64,000 bases of DNA from an uncultured Opitutia bacterium (GTDB taxonomy: Bacteria; Verrucomicrobiota; Verrucomicrobiia; Opitutales; Opitutaceae), in NCBI GenBank assembly GCA_903825285.1, contig CAIJZY010000001.1:1-64000 (forward strand). The letters run 5' to 3'. The notes beneath the pieces are model-generated. The model worked only from the letters and a program-made list of their open reading frames with translations, was not told the origin of the DNA and did no database searches. Position numbers and translations under genes: made by a program. This document shows, in pieces, positions 17,176 through 25,316 of the stretch. The first letter of the stretch is position 1. Every line of letters starts with the position of its first letter.

Positions 17176-19071
17176 TCAGCTGGCGGAGCCGGGGGATTCC
17201 GCGGCCGGAGCCGGGGCCTCGGGCGCCACGTCAGGCGCAGCCGGAGCCGGTGCCGCCGCGGGGACCGGAGCCGTTTCCGTTGGCTCTGGGGCGGCCTTGC
17301 CCTCGAAGGGCGCGGCCGAGGCCGGGGCCTCGGGGAAGTTCTCGGGATCGTGCTCCTCGGCCTCCGCCTCCTTCTTGCGGGCCTCGGCCATCGGCGGCGG
17401 CGCGAACAGGCGGCCGTCGATGAACTCGGTCACGTAGCCCTCGGTCACGAGCCAGCGCAGGTCGCCCTGCATCCGGGAGAGCTTCGCGCGTTCGTCGAGG
17501 GTGAGCGTCGGCTCCGGGGCCAGCGGCGTCGCCGGGTCCCCGGCGGGCGCGGCCTCGGGCAACTTGAGACCCAGGAACTTGGTCGCGAGCTCGCTGGCCC
17601 GGATCATGGGATGGGCCTCGATAAAGGAGATCAGCGTGCCAATGGACTCGGCGAAAACCTGGCCGGGCACGCGGAATTTGCGCTTCACGGCGCACACGTA
17701 GGAGATGCCCTTCGAGCCCTTCTTGAAGATGGTGAAGCGCTCGCGGCGGAGGCGTCCGCGCAGTGCGTTGGCCGTGTCGAGCGGGAAGCGGCGCTGGCGG
17801 TCCAGCGCGCCCTCGGTCGCGCGGCGGATCTCGCCGGCCGGGAGCTGCTCGGCGATCTTGCCGTGGAAGCGCGCGGAGTCGGCCTGCCGCACCACCTTGT
17901 CGCGGGCGTTGGTCAGGAGGTACATCCGCGCCTCCTCAAAGGTGTCAAAGGTCAGGGCCTCCTCGGCAGGCTCAGCCGCTGGCGCCTCGGCCGGAGCGGC
18001 TGTGGGTGCAGCGGGAGCGGCGGACTCCACCGGGGTGGATTCGGCGGGAGCAGTTTCGGCGGGGGCCGCCGCGACCGGCTCGGCTGCCGGGGCCGCCTCG
18101 GTGGCGGCCGGGGACTCGGCCGCGGGCTTCGCCGGCTTGGACGCGGTCTTCCACGTGTAGCGCGTGGTCTTCTTCATCTTCTCGAGCCACTGCGCCACGA
18201 CCTCCGGGTCGCGAAGGGTCTCGATGCGGCTGCGGTAGGCCTCCAGCGACATGCCGCGGATCTTCGCGGCGTGGTGCTGCTGCACGATCTGGTTGTACCG
18301 GTGGTAATTCGGCGGCCCGAGGAGCTCGCCGGTGATGGTGCACTTGTTGATGACGAGGAAATTGCCCTTCGGGGGCTCGATTTCCGCCTCGGCGCGGTCG
18401 AAGAAGCGGTCGAGGTGCTGGCTCAGCACGTGGGAGATCGCGGCCTCGTCCGACTCGAACGGCAGGCCGTCGGGCACCGAGATGGAGAGCGGAGCGGGCT
18501 TGGCCTCGGGTGCGCCGGGCGCGGCCGCGGCGGCCGGCTTGCGGGTGAGCACGACGACGAAGCGGTCCAGCTTGTCGATCACCGTGCGCGCGATCTCGAA
18601 CAGCTCGATCGTGCGGCAGGAGGACCGGATGGTCTTGGCGAGGGCGTTGAAGCTCGTGTCCTCGGGATAGAACGTCGCGCTGAAATAGGGGCTGTCGTAC
18701 GGGCCGCGATCCAAGGCGTCGCCCTGGCGCGGGCCACGGTCGTCGCGGCGGGGGCCGCCGGTGTAGCCGCCCTGGCGGCGGTCGCCGGTGCTGCGGCGAT
18801 CCCCGGCCGGTTCACGCCGCTCACCCTCGCCCGCCGGGGCGCCGGCGGGGGCGCCGGGTCCGGACGGACGGCGGAAGGCCCGGCGGTCGCGCGGGCCGTC
18901 CCGACGGTCGCCGCCCTCCCGCGGCGGACGGTCGCCGCGCGAATCCGCGCGGTCGGACGGGGAGGTTTTGTCCTGGGCCCATTGGGTACCGAAGCTGAAT
19001 CCCTGGAGCTGGCTCAGGTCGAGTTTGTTGAAATCCTTGGCGGGATTTTCCTTGGCAGGCGTGTCGTCCAT
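17176..19071 (-). CDS. Large unknown protein with Arg/Gly/Asp-rich N-terminus and Ala/Pro/Glu linkers
   Basis: 631 residues from ATG 19071 (MDDTPAKENPAKDF); an in-frame ATG at 19173 is less likely. Residues about 30-130 are rich in R, G, D and P (repeated GDRR, GGPRRDDRG), like RNA-binding tails. A folded part (about 135-330) contains YFSATFYPEDTSFNALAKTI and an EARMYLLTNARDK helix appears after an Ala/Pro/Glu linker (about 340-410). The second folded part (about 410-570) includes RERFTIFKKGSKGISYVCAV and looks basic and possibly winged-helix-like. A second acidic Ala/Pro linker ends the protein. I do not recognise a named family; a nucleic-acid-binding role is inference from composition. Confidence 0.75.
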   Translation of the reverse strand: MDDTPAKENPAKDFNKLDLSQLQGFSFGTQWAQDKTSPSDRADSRGDRPPREGGDRRDGPRDRRAFRRPSGPGAPAGAPAGEGERREPAGDRRSTGDRRQGGYTGGPRRDDRGPRQGDALDRGPYDSPYFSATFYPEDTSFNALAKTIRSSCRTIELFEIARTVIDKLDRFVVVLTRKPAAAAAPGAPEAKPAPLSISVPDGLPFESDEAAISHVLSQHLDRFFDRAEAEIEPPKGNFLVINKCTITGELLGPPNYHRYNQIVQQHHAAKIRGMSLEAYRSRIETLRDPEVVAQWLEKMKKTTRYTWKTASKPAKPAAESPAATEAAPAAEPVAAAPAETAPAESTPVESAAPAAPTAAPAEAPAAEPAEEALTFDTFEEARMYLLTNARDKVVRQADSARFHGKIAEQLPAGEIRRATEGALDRQRRFPLDTANALRGRLRRERFTIFKKGSKGISYVCAVKRKFRVPGQVFAESIGTLISFIEAHPMIRASELATKFLGLKLPEAAPAGDPATPLAPEPTLTLDERAKLSRMQGDLRWLVTEGYVTEFIDGRLFAPPPMAEARKKEAEAEEHDPENFPEAPASAAPFEGKAAPEPTETAPVPAAAPAPAAPDVAPEAPAPAAESPGSAS

Positions 19072-19385
19072 GTAGTCGGAGGCAAAGCGGGCAATGGCCC
19101 GCGGTGGTTTGCGGAAGCGCGGTAGCGCCGGTGTAGTCGCTGCGGAGTGTTCACGCGCCCCGGGGTGAGGCAAGCGATTTCCCGGGTGGGAATTCTATGC
19201 GCGCAGGGAACATTTTACGCAGGAAGGGAAAGTCGCGGAACGAGCCATCGGCGGCGCACCTGCTATAACCGACTGGCTTGCCGAGTCGTAGCCGCTGCTA
19301 GAGTCGTTGCCCGCCTTCGCTCTTCGAGCTACGGCGCGACAGGACGGCGCGGCAGTCTTCTGGCCGCTTTCGCGGCGGCGAAGAC
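19072..19385. other. Non-coding spacer between the Arg/Gly-rich gene and tRNA-Leu
   Basis: 314 bases with no convincing gene. It should hold the promoter of the minus-strand gene ending at 17176. Near its right end (19313-19345) is CGCCTTCGCTCTTCGAGC followed by TACGGCG, a short interrupted palindrome of a type I associate with Verrucomicrobiota spacers. Confidence 0.4.
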
Positions 19386-19470
19386 TGGTGCTCGGGACAG
19401 GACTCGAACCTGCACGCCTTACGGCACACGCCCCTCAAACGTGTGTGTCTACCAATTCCACCACCCGAGC
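19386..19470 (-). tRNA. tRNA-Leu (anticodon GAG)
   Basis: The minus strand folds into a class-II-length tRNA. The acceptor stem pairs GCTCGGG with CCCGAGC, the D region is TGGTGGAATTGGTAGACAC, the anticodon stem is CACGT/GCGTG around loop TTGAGGG, giving GAG, then a short variable arm (TGCCGTAAGGCG) and a T arm CAGGTTCGAGTCCTG. The CCA end is encoded (TGG at 19386-19388 on the plus strand). Reads CUC and CUU. Confidence 0.95.
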
Positions 19471-19553
19471 AGAGAAATCCAAGGGGAAGGCGGACTAAGA
19501 GGAATCGCCCCAGCCTTGTAAAGCCCTGAAATCTGATTTCCCCGGCGCGCCCC

Positions 19554-20615
19554 TCAAACCAGCTGCCGGTCGCCCAGCGCGCGCGCGATGTCCGCGGCAA
19601 AAAACGGGCCGCGATAGACGAGCCCGGTGTAAACCTGCACCAGCGTGGCGCCGGCATCGAGCTTCTCGCCGGCGGAGGCGGGATCCATGATGCCGCCGAC
19701 GCCGATGATCGGCAGGCGGCCGGCGGTGGCGCGGGAGATGTAGTTGATGACCTCCGTCGCGCGCCGGGTCAGCGGCGCGCCGCTCAGGCCGCCGGCCTCG
19801 GCGACCTGCGCGAACCCGCCCGGCCGGGCCAGCGTGGTGTTGGTCGCGATGATGCCGTCGAGGCCGAACTCCGCGATCGTCGCCAGCACCGCGTCGATCT
19901 GCCGGTAGGTGAGGTCGGGGGCGATCTTGAGCAGGATCGGCCGGCGCGTCGCGCCGGGCTGCGCGGCGCGGTCGCGGTTGGCGGCGGTCACGGCGCCAAG
20001 CAGCTCGCGGAGCCGGTCGCCATCCTGCAGATCACGCAGCCCGGGGGTGTTCGGGCTGCTGACATTGAGCACGAGGTAGTCGGCGTGGTCGGCGAGAAGG
20101 TGGAAGCTGGAGAGGTAGTCCGTCACGGCCTGGTCGAGCGGGACGACCTTGGATTTGCCGAGGTTGATGCCGAGCGGGATCGGGCGGTGGCCGGGCCGGG
20201 GCTGGCGGGCGAGGCGCGCGGCGACGGCCGCGGCGCCCTCGTTGTTGAAGCCCATCCGGTTGATCACGGCCTCCTGCCGCGGGTAGCGGAACACGCGGGG
20301 CCGGTCGTTGCCGGGCTGCGCCAGGGCGGTCAGGGTGCCGATCTCGACGTGACCGAAGCCGAGCGCGGCGGCCGCCGGCCAGACGCGGGCGTTCTTGTCG
20401 TAGCCCGCGGCCAGCCCGACCGCGTTGGGAAACCTCAGGCCGAACGCCTCGACGGGCCGCGCCGCGGAGGGCAGCGCCGTCCACGCGGCCATGAGCCGGG
20501 CGAGCGGCGGCAGCGCCGCCAGCAGGGACAGGGCGTGCACGCTCAGTTCATGCGCATGCTCGGGATCGAGCCGGAACAGCGCGCGCCGGGCCAGTTTCTC
20601 GTAAAGGAACCCCAT
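19554..20615 (-). CDS. pyrD: Dihydroorotate dehydrogenase (quinone), class 2
   Basis: 353 residues from ATG 20615. Membrane-associated flavoenzyme oxidising dihydroorotate to orotate with quinone as acceptor. The N-terminal helices (about 1-45) are the class-2 quinone tunnel. The motif NVSSPNTPGLR (184-194) gives Ser187 as catalytic base, the class-2 hallmark; FMN-binding GVGGI appears late. It is not in the pyrR-B-C run. Divergent from the acidic-tail gene at 20805. Confidence 0.95.
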   Translation of the reverse strand: MGFLYEKLARRALFRLDPEHAHELSVHALSLLAALPPLARLMAAWTALPSAARPVEAFGLRFPNAVGLAAGYDKNARVWPAAAALGFGHVEIGTLTALAQPGNDRPRVFRYPRQEAVINRMGFNNEGAAAVAARLARQPRPGHRPIPLGINLGKSKVVPLDQAVTDYLSSFHLLADHADYLVLNVSSPNTPGLRDLQDGDRLRELLGAVTAANRDRAAQPGATRRPILLKIAPDLTYRQIDAVLATIAEFGLDGIIATNTTLARPGGFAQVAEAGGLSGAPLTRRATEVINYISRATAGRLPIIGVGGIMDPASAGEKLDAGATLVQVYTGLVYRGPFFAADIARALGDRQLV

Positions 20616-20691
20616 GGTGGCCGACTGTGAAATCGCGGAGACAAAAGGCAAGGTCCACCGTGTTAAACCTCCGAGAGCAAGGATTTTGGCT

Positions 20692-20735
20692 CGGCGCCCG
20701 GCGAAATTTTCCCCGGGCGCCGGACGGGCCTTTTT
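20692..20735 (+). terminator. Strong hairpin with T tracts in divergent leader (attenuator or terminator candidate)
   Basis: CGGCGCCCGG (20692-20701) and CCGGGCGCCG (20713-20722) form a perfect 10-bp stem with an 11-base loop. They are followed after 8 bases by TTTTT (20731-20735) and soon TTTTTT (20743-20748). It stands between pyrD (leftward) and the gene at 20805 (rightward), where no upstream plus-strand gene needs terminating, so a leader attenuator or a small RNA end is possible. Confidence 0.45.
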
Positions 20736-20804
20736 GTGCTTGTTTTTTACCTCCCCCCTAGCACGCTGCGCCAAAAATCTCCTTCCGCCCCTCGAACAAC
20801 GACT

Positions 20805-21584
20805 ATGGCCAAAGCTACTTCCACTCTCGATTGGTGCGTCATCCGTCTCGGTGATGATCACAATTGGTGGGTTCATGAGACCAGCGACCCCGTGCGCTGG
20901 GATGTCGACGGGCTCAGCATCATCGACCCGCGCCAGCGCGACCACCTGATCGAGCTCGTCGATCCGCTCCGCGACTACGGCTTCGACCAGGACCTGATGG
21001 AGCGGGCCTTCATCCCCTTCCGCATCGAGAAGGACCTCGGCAGCGGCAAGGTCCGCCTCAAGCGCACGAAGGAGTCGATCTTCGAGTCCGAGGAGAAACT
21101 TTTCCTGCTGCCCGACATCCTCGACGAGGAGAACGGGCCGTACGCCGACCTGCTTGACCACCTCACGCGCTGCCGCGTGAAGATGCTCAACGACCTCTTC
21201 GAGTTCGAGTCGAAGCTCACCGTCGACGAGGTCGAGGACGAGCTCCGCGAGGACCAGAACTCCAGCTTCATCGAGGGCAAGGCCGTCCACTCCTTCGAGG
21301 AGATCACCGCCATCCTCGACTTCATGCCCGCGGGCTACGAGTCCGACGACGAGAAGCCGGCCAAGAGCACCGAGGAGGACGACGACCTGCCCGAGCTCGA
21401 CGCGGCCGAGGAGGAGAAGCTCAAGAACGACGAGTCGCTCAAGTGGGACGAGGATGAGGACGACGAGGACAAGGACGAGGAGAAGGAAAAGGACGAGGAC
21501 GACGAGGAGGGCGACGACGCGACCCCCCGCAAGGGCGAGGACGAGGACGAAAAGCCCCGAGCCCGAACCCGCGGCAAACGCTAG
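20805..21584 (+). CDS. Unknown protein with long acidic C-terminal tail
   Basis: 259 residues from ATG 20805 (MAKATSTLDW). Residues 1 to about 170 look folded, with a conserved-looking start (VIRLGDDHNWWVH) and helices containing LLDHLTRCRVKMLNDLFEFE. The tail (about 180-245) is almost all Asp and Glu with Lys, ending in a basic RARTRGKR. Such tails occur in nucleic-acid mimics, histone-like partners and RNA polymerase subunits, but I do not recognise the family. Preceded by the hairpin at 20692. The export lipoprotein gene starts 39 bases after its stop. Confidence 0.75.
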   Translation: MAKATSTLDWCVIRLGDDHNWWVHETSDPVRWDVDGLSIIDPRQRDHLIELVDPLRDYGFDQDLMERAFIPFRIEKDLGSGKVRLKRTKESIFESEEKLFLLPDILDEENGPYADLLDHLTRCRVKMLNDLFEFESKLTVDEVEDELREDQNSSFIEGKAVHSFEEITAILDFMPAGYESDDEKPAKSTEEDDDLPELDAAEEEKLKNDESLKWDEDEDDEDKDEEKEKDEDDEEGDDATPRKGEDEDEKPRARTRGKR

Positions 21585-21623
21585 CATTGCGTTTTGCAGC
21601 GGTTGGCCCACCCCTTCCCTTTC

Positions 21624-22217
21624 ATGGATTTTCCGCGCCGCCCGCTGCTCCTGTGCCTCTCGGCACTGATGGCGCTCTGGGCGGGCTGCGAAACCACCGG
21701 CGGAGTCGACGCGAACCCCGCGGTCCCCGCCGCCGACACCGCCTCGGCCCAGCTGCGGCCCGGCGACAGCCTGACGATCTCGCTGCAGGGCGTGCCGGAT
21801 CCCAGCGTGAATGCCGTGCAGATTGATGACCGCGGCACCATCACCCTGCCCTACATCGGCACCGTCAGCACCGCGGACTGCACGCCCGGCGGGCTCACGG
21901 AGCGCATCCGCGCCGCCTACCTGGCCAAGCAGATCTACCGCACCGTCGACGTCTCGGTGACCGTCACCGAGCGCTATGTCTACGTTGGCGGCGAGGTCAC
22001 CCGCCCGGGCCGCGTGGTCTGGACGCCCGACCTCTCCGTCAGCAAGGCCATCCAGGCCGCCGGCGGCTTCACGCTGTACGCCAAGGAGACGAAGGTCAGC
22101 CTCACGCGCGGCCAGAAGGCGTACGACGTCAACATCACGCTCGCCCAGAAAAATCCCGCGCAGGATATCCATCTCATGCCCGGTGACTCGGTGCAGGTGC
22201 CCCGGTCGCCGTTCTGA
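21624..22217 (+). CDS. Polysaccharide export lipoprotein, Wza/Poly_export and SLBB type
   Basis: 197 residues from ATG 21624. A hydrophobic leader ends LMALWAGC, a lipobox-like site (Trp at -3 is atypical). Residues about 45-125 form a Poly_export domain (RPGDSLTISLQGV, RGTITLPYIGTV) and about 125-195 an SLBB domain (YVYVGGEVTRPG, ending MPGDSVQVP). The family forms the outer-membrane polysaccharide channel or its adaptor. No other capsule gene is nearby, so it stands alone here. The permease gene follows 32 bases later. Confidence 0.85.
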   Translation: MDFPRRPLLLCLSALMALWAGCETTGGVDANPAVPAADTASAQLRPGDSLTISLQGVPDPSVNAVQIDDRGTITLPYIGTVSTADCTPGGLTERIRAAYLAKQIYRTVDVSVTVTERYVYVGGEVTRPGRVVWTPDLSVSKAIQAAGGFTLYAKETKVSLTRGQKAYDVNITLAQKNPAQDIHLMPGDSVQVPRSPF

Positions 22218-22249
22218 GCCCCGCATCGTCCGACATCGCCACCCTCACC

Positions 22250-23710
22250 ATGCGTCTATTCCAAACGAAATCCATCGCCTCGCTCCAGCAGGAGGCCGCC
22301 ACCGACCAGGGTCTGCGCCGCAGCCTGGGCAAGCTGAACCTCGTCAGCCTGGGCGTCGGCGCGATCATCGGCGCCGGCATCTTCGTGCTGACCGGCCAGG
22401 CCGCCGCGCAGTACGCCGGCCCGGCCATCGCGATTTCGTTCGTCATCTCGGGCCTCGGCTGCCTCTTCGCGGGGCTCTGCTACGCGGAGTTCGCCGCGAT
22501 GATCCCGATCGCCGGCAGCGCGTACACCTACGCCTATGCCACCATGGGAGAGTTCCTCGCCTGGATCATCGGCTGGGACCTCATTCTCGAGTACCTCTTC
22601 ACCGCCCCGACCGTGGCGGTCGGCTGGTCCGGGCACTTCGTCGCCTTCCTCAAGGAGTTCGGCCTCGTGATCCCGCCCGCGCTGACCAACGCCCCGCTCA
22701 ACTTCGTGAACGGCCACTTCGTGGCCACCGGCGCGGTGCTCAACGTGCCCGCCATGGCCATCATCGTGCTCCTCACCGCGCTGCTCTACATCGGCATCAA
22801 GGAGTCGGCCACGTTCAACAACCTGATGGTCATCACCAAGGTGTCCGTGCTGCTCGCCGTGATCGGCTTCGGCGTGTGGTACCTGCTGCAGCACCCGAGC
22901 CTGGCGATCAAGAACTGGACGCCCTTCATCCCGGCGAACACCGGCGTCGAGGGCCAGTTCGGCTGGAGCGGCATCTGGCGCGGCGCGGGCGTGATCTTCT
23001 TCGCCTACATCGGCTTTGACGCCGTCTCCACCTCCGCCCAGGAGGCCAAGAACCCGCAGAAGGACATGCCCATTGGCATCCTCGGCTCGCTGGCCGTCTG
23101 CACCGTGCTCTTCATCACCATCTCGCTCGTGCTGACCGGCATGTCGAAGTACACCGAGCTCAACAACGCCGCCCCGGTCGTCAACGCCCTGCAGGCCGCC
23201 GGCGCCCCGGTCGCGCTCCGCTTCGTGGTCGAGATCGCCGCCATCGCCGGCCTGAGTTCGGTCATCCTCGTGATGCTGATGGGCCAGCCGCGCATCTTCT
23301 TCTCGATGGCCAACGACGGCCTGCTGCCCGCGGTCTTCGCCAAGGTGCATCCGCGCTTCCACACGCCGTACGTCACCACGGTTGTCACCGGCATCGCCGC
23401 CACGATCATCGGCGGCGTCTTCCCCCTCGCCCTCCTCGGCGAGCTGGTCTCGATCGGCACGCTCTTCGCCTTCGTCATTGTCTGCCTCGCCATCCCGATC
23501 CTGCGCTACAAGCAGCCCAACCTCGTCCGGAGCTTCCGCACGCCGTGGGTCCCGCTCGTCCCGATCCTCGGCGCCGGCCTCTGCTTCTGGCAGATGAAGG
23601 CCCTGCCGCACGACACCTGGATGCGGCTGATCGTCTGGATGGCCATCGGCTTTGTCATCTACTTCGGCTACAGCCGCCGGCACAGCAAGCTGAGCCTAGC
23701 GACGAAGTGA
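22250..23710 (+). CDS. APC superfamily amino acid permease (CAT/YfnA-like), first of tandem pair
   Basis: 486 residues with about 12-14 hydrophobic helices. The GAIIGAGIFVLTG motif in TM1 and the cytoplasmic loop QPRIFFSMANDG are signatures of the cationic amino acid transporter-like group. It imports amino acids by proton coupling in characterised members; substrate here unknown. Strongly similar along its length to the next gene at 23822, pointing to tandem duplication. Confidence 0.9.
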   Translation: MRLFQTKSIASLQQEAATDQGLRRSLGKLNLVSLGVGAIIGAGIFVLTGQAAAQYAGPAIAISFVISGLGCLFAGLCYAEFAAMIPIAGSAYTYAYATMGEFLAWIIGWDLILEYLFTAPTVAVGWSGHFVAFLKEFGLVIPPALTNAPLNFVNGHFVATGAVLNVPAMAIIVLLTALLYIGIKESATFNNLMVITKVSVLLAVIGFGVWYLLQHPSLAIKNWTPFIPANTGVEGQFGWSGIWRGAGVIFFAYIGFDAVSTSAQEAKNPQKDMPIGILGSLAVCTVLFITISLVLTGMSKYTELNNAAPVVNALQAAGAPVALRFVVEIAAIAGLSSVILVMLMGQPRIFFSMANDGLLPAVFAKVHPRFHTPYVTTVVTGIAATIIGGVFPLALLGELVSIGTLFAFVIVCLAIPILRYKQPNLVRSFRTPWVPLVPILGAGLCFWQMKALPHDTWMRLIVWMAIGFVIYFGYSRRHSKLSLATK

Positions 23711-23767
23711 GGACGCCGGCGTCTCCGACCTGCGCTCCGTCCCCGTCGGTCCCCGGTGAGTTGCTTG

Positions 23768-23802
23768 GAGGTTGAATGTTGAGGGTTGAGCGTTGAGCGT
23801 TC
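23768..23802. repeat. Word repeat, GTTGAG family
   Basis: A stutter of GGTTGAATGTTGAGGGTTGA and GCGTTGAGCGTT just upstream of the second permease gene. It is the complement of the CTCAAC words at 5-33, 29161-29188 and 32401-32452. Only one arm is obvious here. Confidence 0.5.
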
Positions 23803-23821
23803 GCCCGCCTCTCTTTCCCAC

Positions 23822-25279
23822 ATGAAGCTCTTCCAGGCCAAGCCCGTCGGCACGCTGATCGCGGAATCCGAGGGGGCGCACGGCATGAAGCGCGAGCTGA
23901 ACGCGCTCAACCTCGTCAGCCTCGGCATCGGCTCGGTCGTTGGCGCCGGCATCTTCGTCCTCGCCGGCACCTCCGCCGCCCAGTACGCCGGCCCGGCGAT
24001 CGTCTTCTCGTTCATCATCTCTGGCCTCGGCTGCCTGTTCGCCGGACTCTGCTACGCGGAGTTCGCCACGATGATTCCCGTCGCCGGCAGCGCGTACACC
24101 TACACGTATGCGACGATGGGCGAGTTCGTCGCCTGGATCATCGGCTGGGACCTCATCCTTGAGTACCTGTTCTCCGGCGCCGCCGTCGCCGTGAGCTGGT
24201 CGGCCAGCGTGCAGGGGTTCCTGGCGGAATTCGGCCTCACGATCCCGTCCAGCGTCGGCTCCGCGCCGTTCGCGCTCGACCACGGGCACCTCGTCGCCAC
24301 CGGCGCGATCGTCAACCTGCCCGCCGTCTTCGTCTCGGTCGCGCTGACCGTGATCCTCGTGATCGGCATCAAGGAATCCGCGCGGTTCAACAACCTGATG
24401 GTCTTCATCAAGGTCGGCGTGCTGCTCGTGCTGATCGTCTACGGCGCGTGGTGGATCTCGCGCCACCTGGCCCTCGCCACCAGCAACCTCACGCCGTTCA
24501 TCCCGCCCAACACCGGCCGCTTCGGCGAGTTCGGCTGGAGCGGCGTCTTCAAGGGCGCCGCCGTCATCTTCTTCGCCTACGTCGGCTTCGACAACGTGTC
24601 CTGCGCCGCGCAGGAGACGCGGAATCCGCAGCGCGACATGCCCATCGGCCTGCTCGCCTGCCTCGGCGTGTGCTCCTTCCTTTTCATCGCCGTCGCCCTG
24701 GTGCTGACGGCCATGGTCAAGTACCCCGGCCTCAACGTCGAGGCGCCGTTCATCTTCGTGCTGCAGGAGATCAAGGCCCCCGCCGCCCTGCGGTTCAGCA
24801 TCGAGGTCGCGACCATCGCCGGCCTCACCTCGGTGGCGCTGGTCTCGCTGCTGGGTCAGCCGCGGATCTTCTTTTCGATGGCCAAGGACGGGCTGCTGCC
24901 CGCGGCGTTCAGCAAGCTGCATCCGCGCTTCCGCACGCCGCACCTCGCCACGATGCTCACCGGCCTGGTCTGCTCGATCGTCGCCGGACTGCTGCCGCTC
25001 GACCTGCTCGGCGAACTCATCTCGATTGGCACGCTCATGGCCTTCGCCATCGTCTGCCTCGGCATCCTTGTCCTGCGCCGCACGCGGCCCGATCTGCCCC
25101 GCCCGTTCCGCACGCCCTGGGTGCCCCTCATCCCGCTGCTCGGCGCCTTCACCTGCGTGGGCATGATGTTCACCCTGCCGCCGGACACCTGGCTGCGGCT
25201 GGCCATCTGGATGGCCATCGGCTTCGCCGTCTACTTCGGCTACAGCGTCCGGCACAGCACCCTGCGGAAGCAGGGGTGA
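23822..25279 (+). CDS. APC superfamily amino acid permease (CAT/YfnA-like), second of tandem pair
   Basis: 485 residues from ATG 23822 (MKLFQAKPVGTL); an earlier GTG lies in the repeat. Same motifs as its neighbour: GSVVGAGIFVLAG in TM1, GSAYTYTYATMGEF in TM3 and QPRIFFSMAKDG later. The paralogues differ most in the loop after TM5 and at the N-terminus, suggesting a different substrate. Its stop converges on hemB across a short inverted repeat. Confidence 0.9.
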   Translation: MKLFQAKPVGTLIAESEGAHGMKRELNALNLVSLGIGSVVGAGIFVLAGTSAAQYAGPAIVFSFIISGLGCLFAGLCYAEFATMIPVAGSAYTYTYATMGEFVAWIIGWDLILEYLFSGAAVAVSWSASVQGFLAEFGLTIPSSVGSAPFALDHGHLVATGAIVNLPAVFVSVALTVILVIGIKESARFNNLMVFIKVGVLLVLIVYGAWWISRHLALATSNLTPFIPPNTGRFGEFGWSGVFKGAAVIFFAYVGFDNVSCAAQETRNPQRDMPIGLLACLGVCSFLFIAVALVLTAMVKYPGLNVEAPFIFVLQEIKAPAALRFSIEVATIAGLTSVALVSLLGQPRIFFSMAKDGLLPAAFSKLHPRFRTPHLATMLTGLVCSIVAGLLPLDLLGELISIGTLMAFAIVCLGILVLRRTRPDLPRPFRTPWVPLIPLLGAFTCVGMMFTLPPDTWLRLAIWMAIGFAVYFGYSVRHSTLRKQG

Positions 25280-25288
25280 TTTCGCCGG

Positions 25289-25316
25289 GAATCACGAATC
25301 TCGGATTTCGTGCTTC
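25289..25316. repeat. Inverted repeat at hemB stop, TTCGTGCTTCA family
   Basis: CACGAA (25293-25298) pairs with TTCGTG (25307-25312), and the right arm continues CTTCA, whose TCA is the minus-strand hemB stop codon. It sits in the 35-base gap between convergent genes and could act as a bidirectional hairpin. The same TTCGTGCTTCA supplies stops at 51983 and 52683. Confidence 0.6.

Noticed and set aside
19386-19470. tRNA-Leu as an integration site for a genomic island
   Set aside because: No integrase, no duplicated tRNA end and normal housekeeping genes on both sides.
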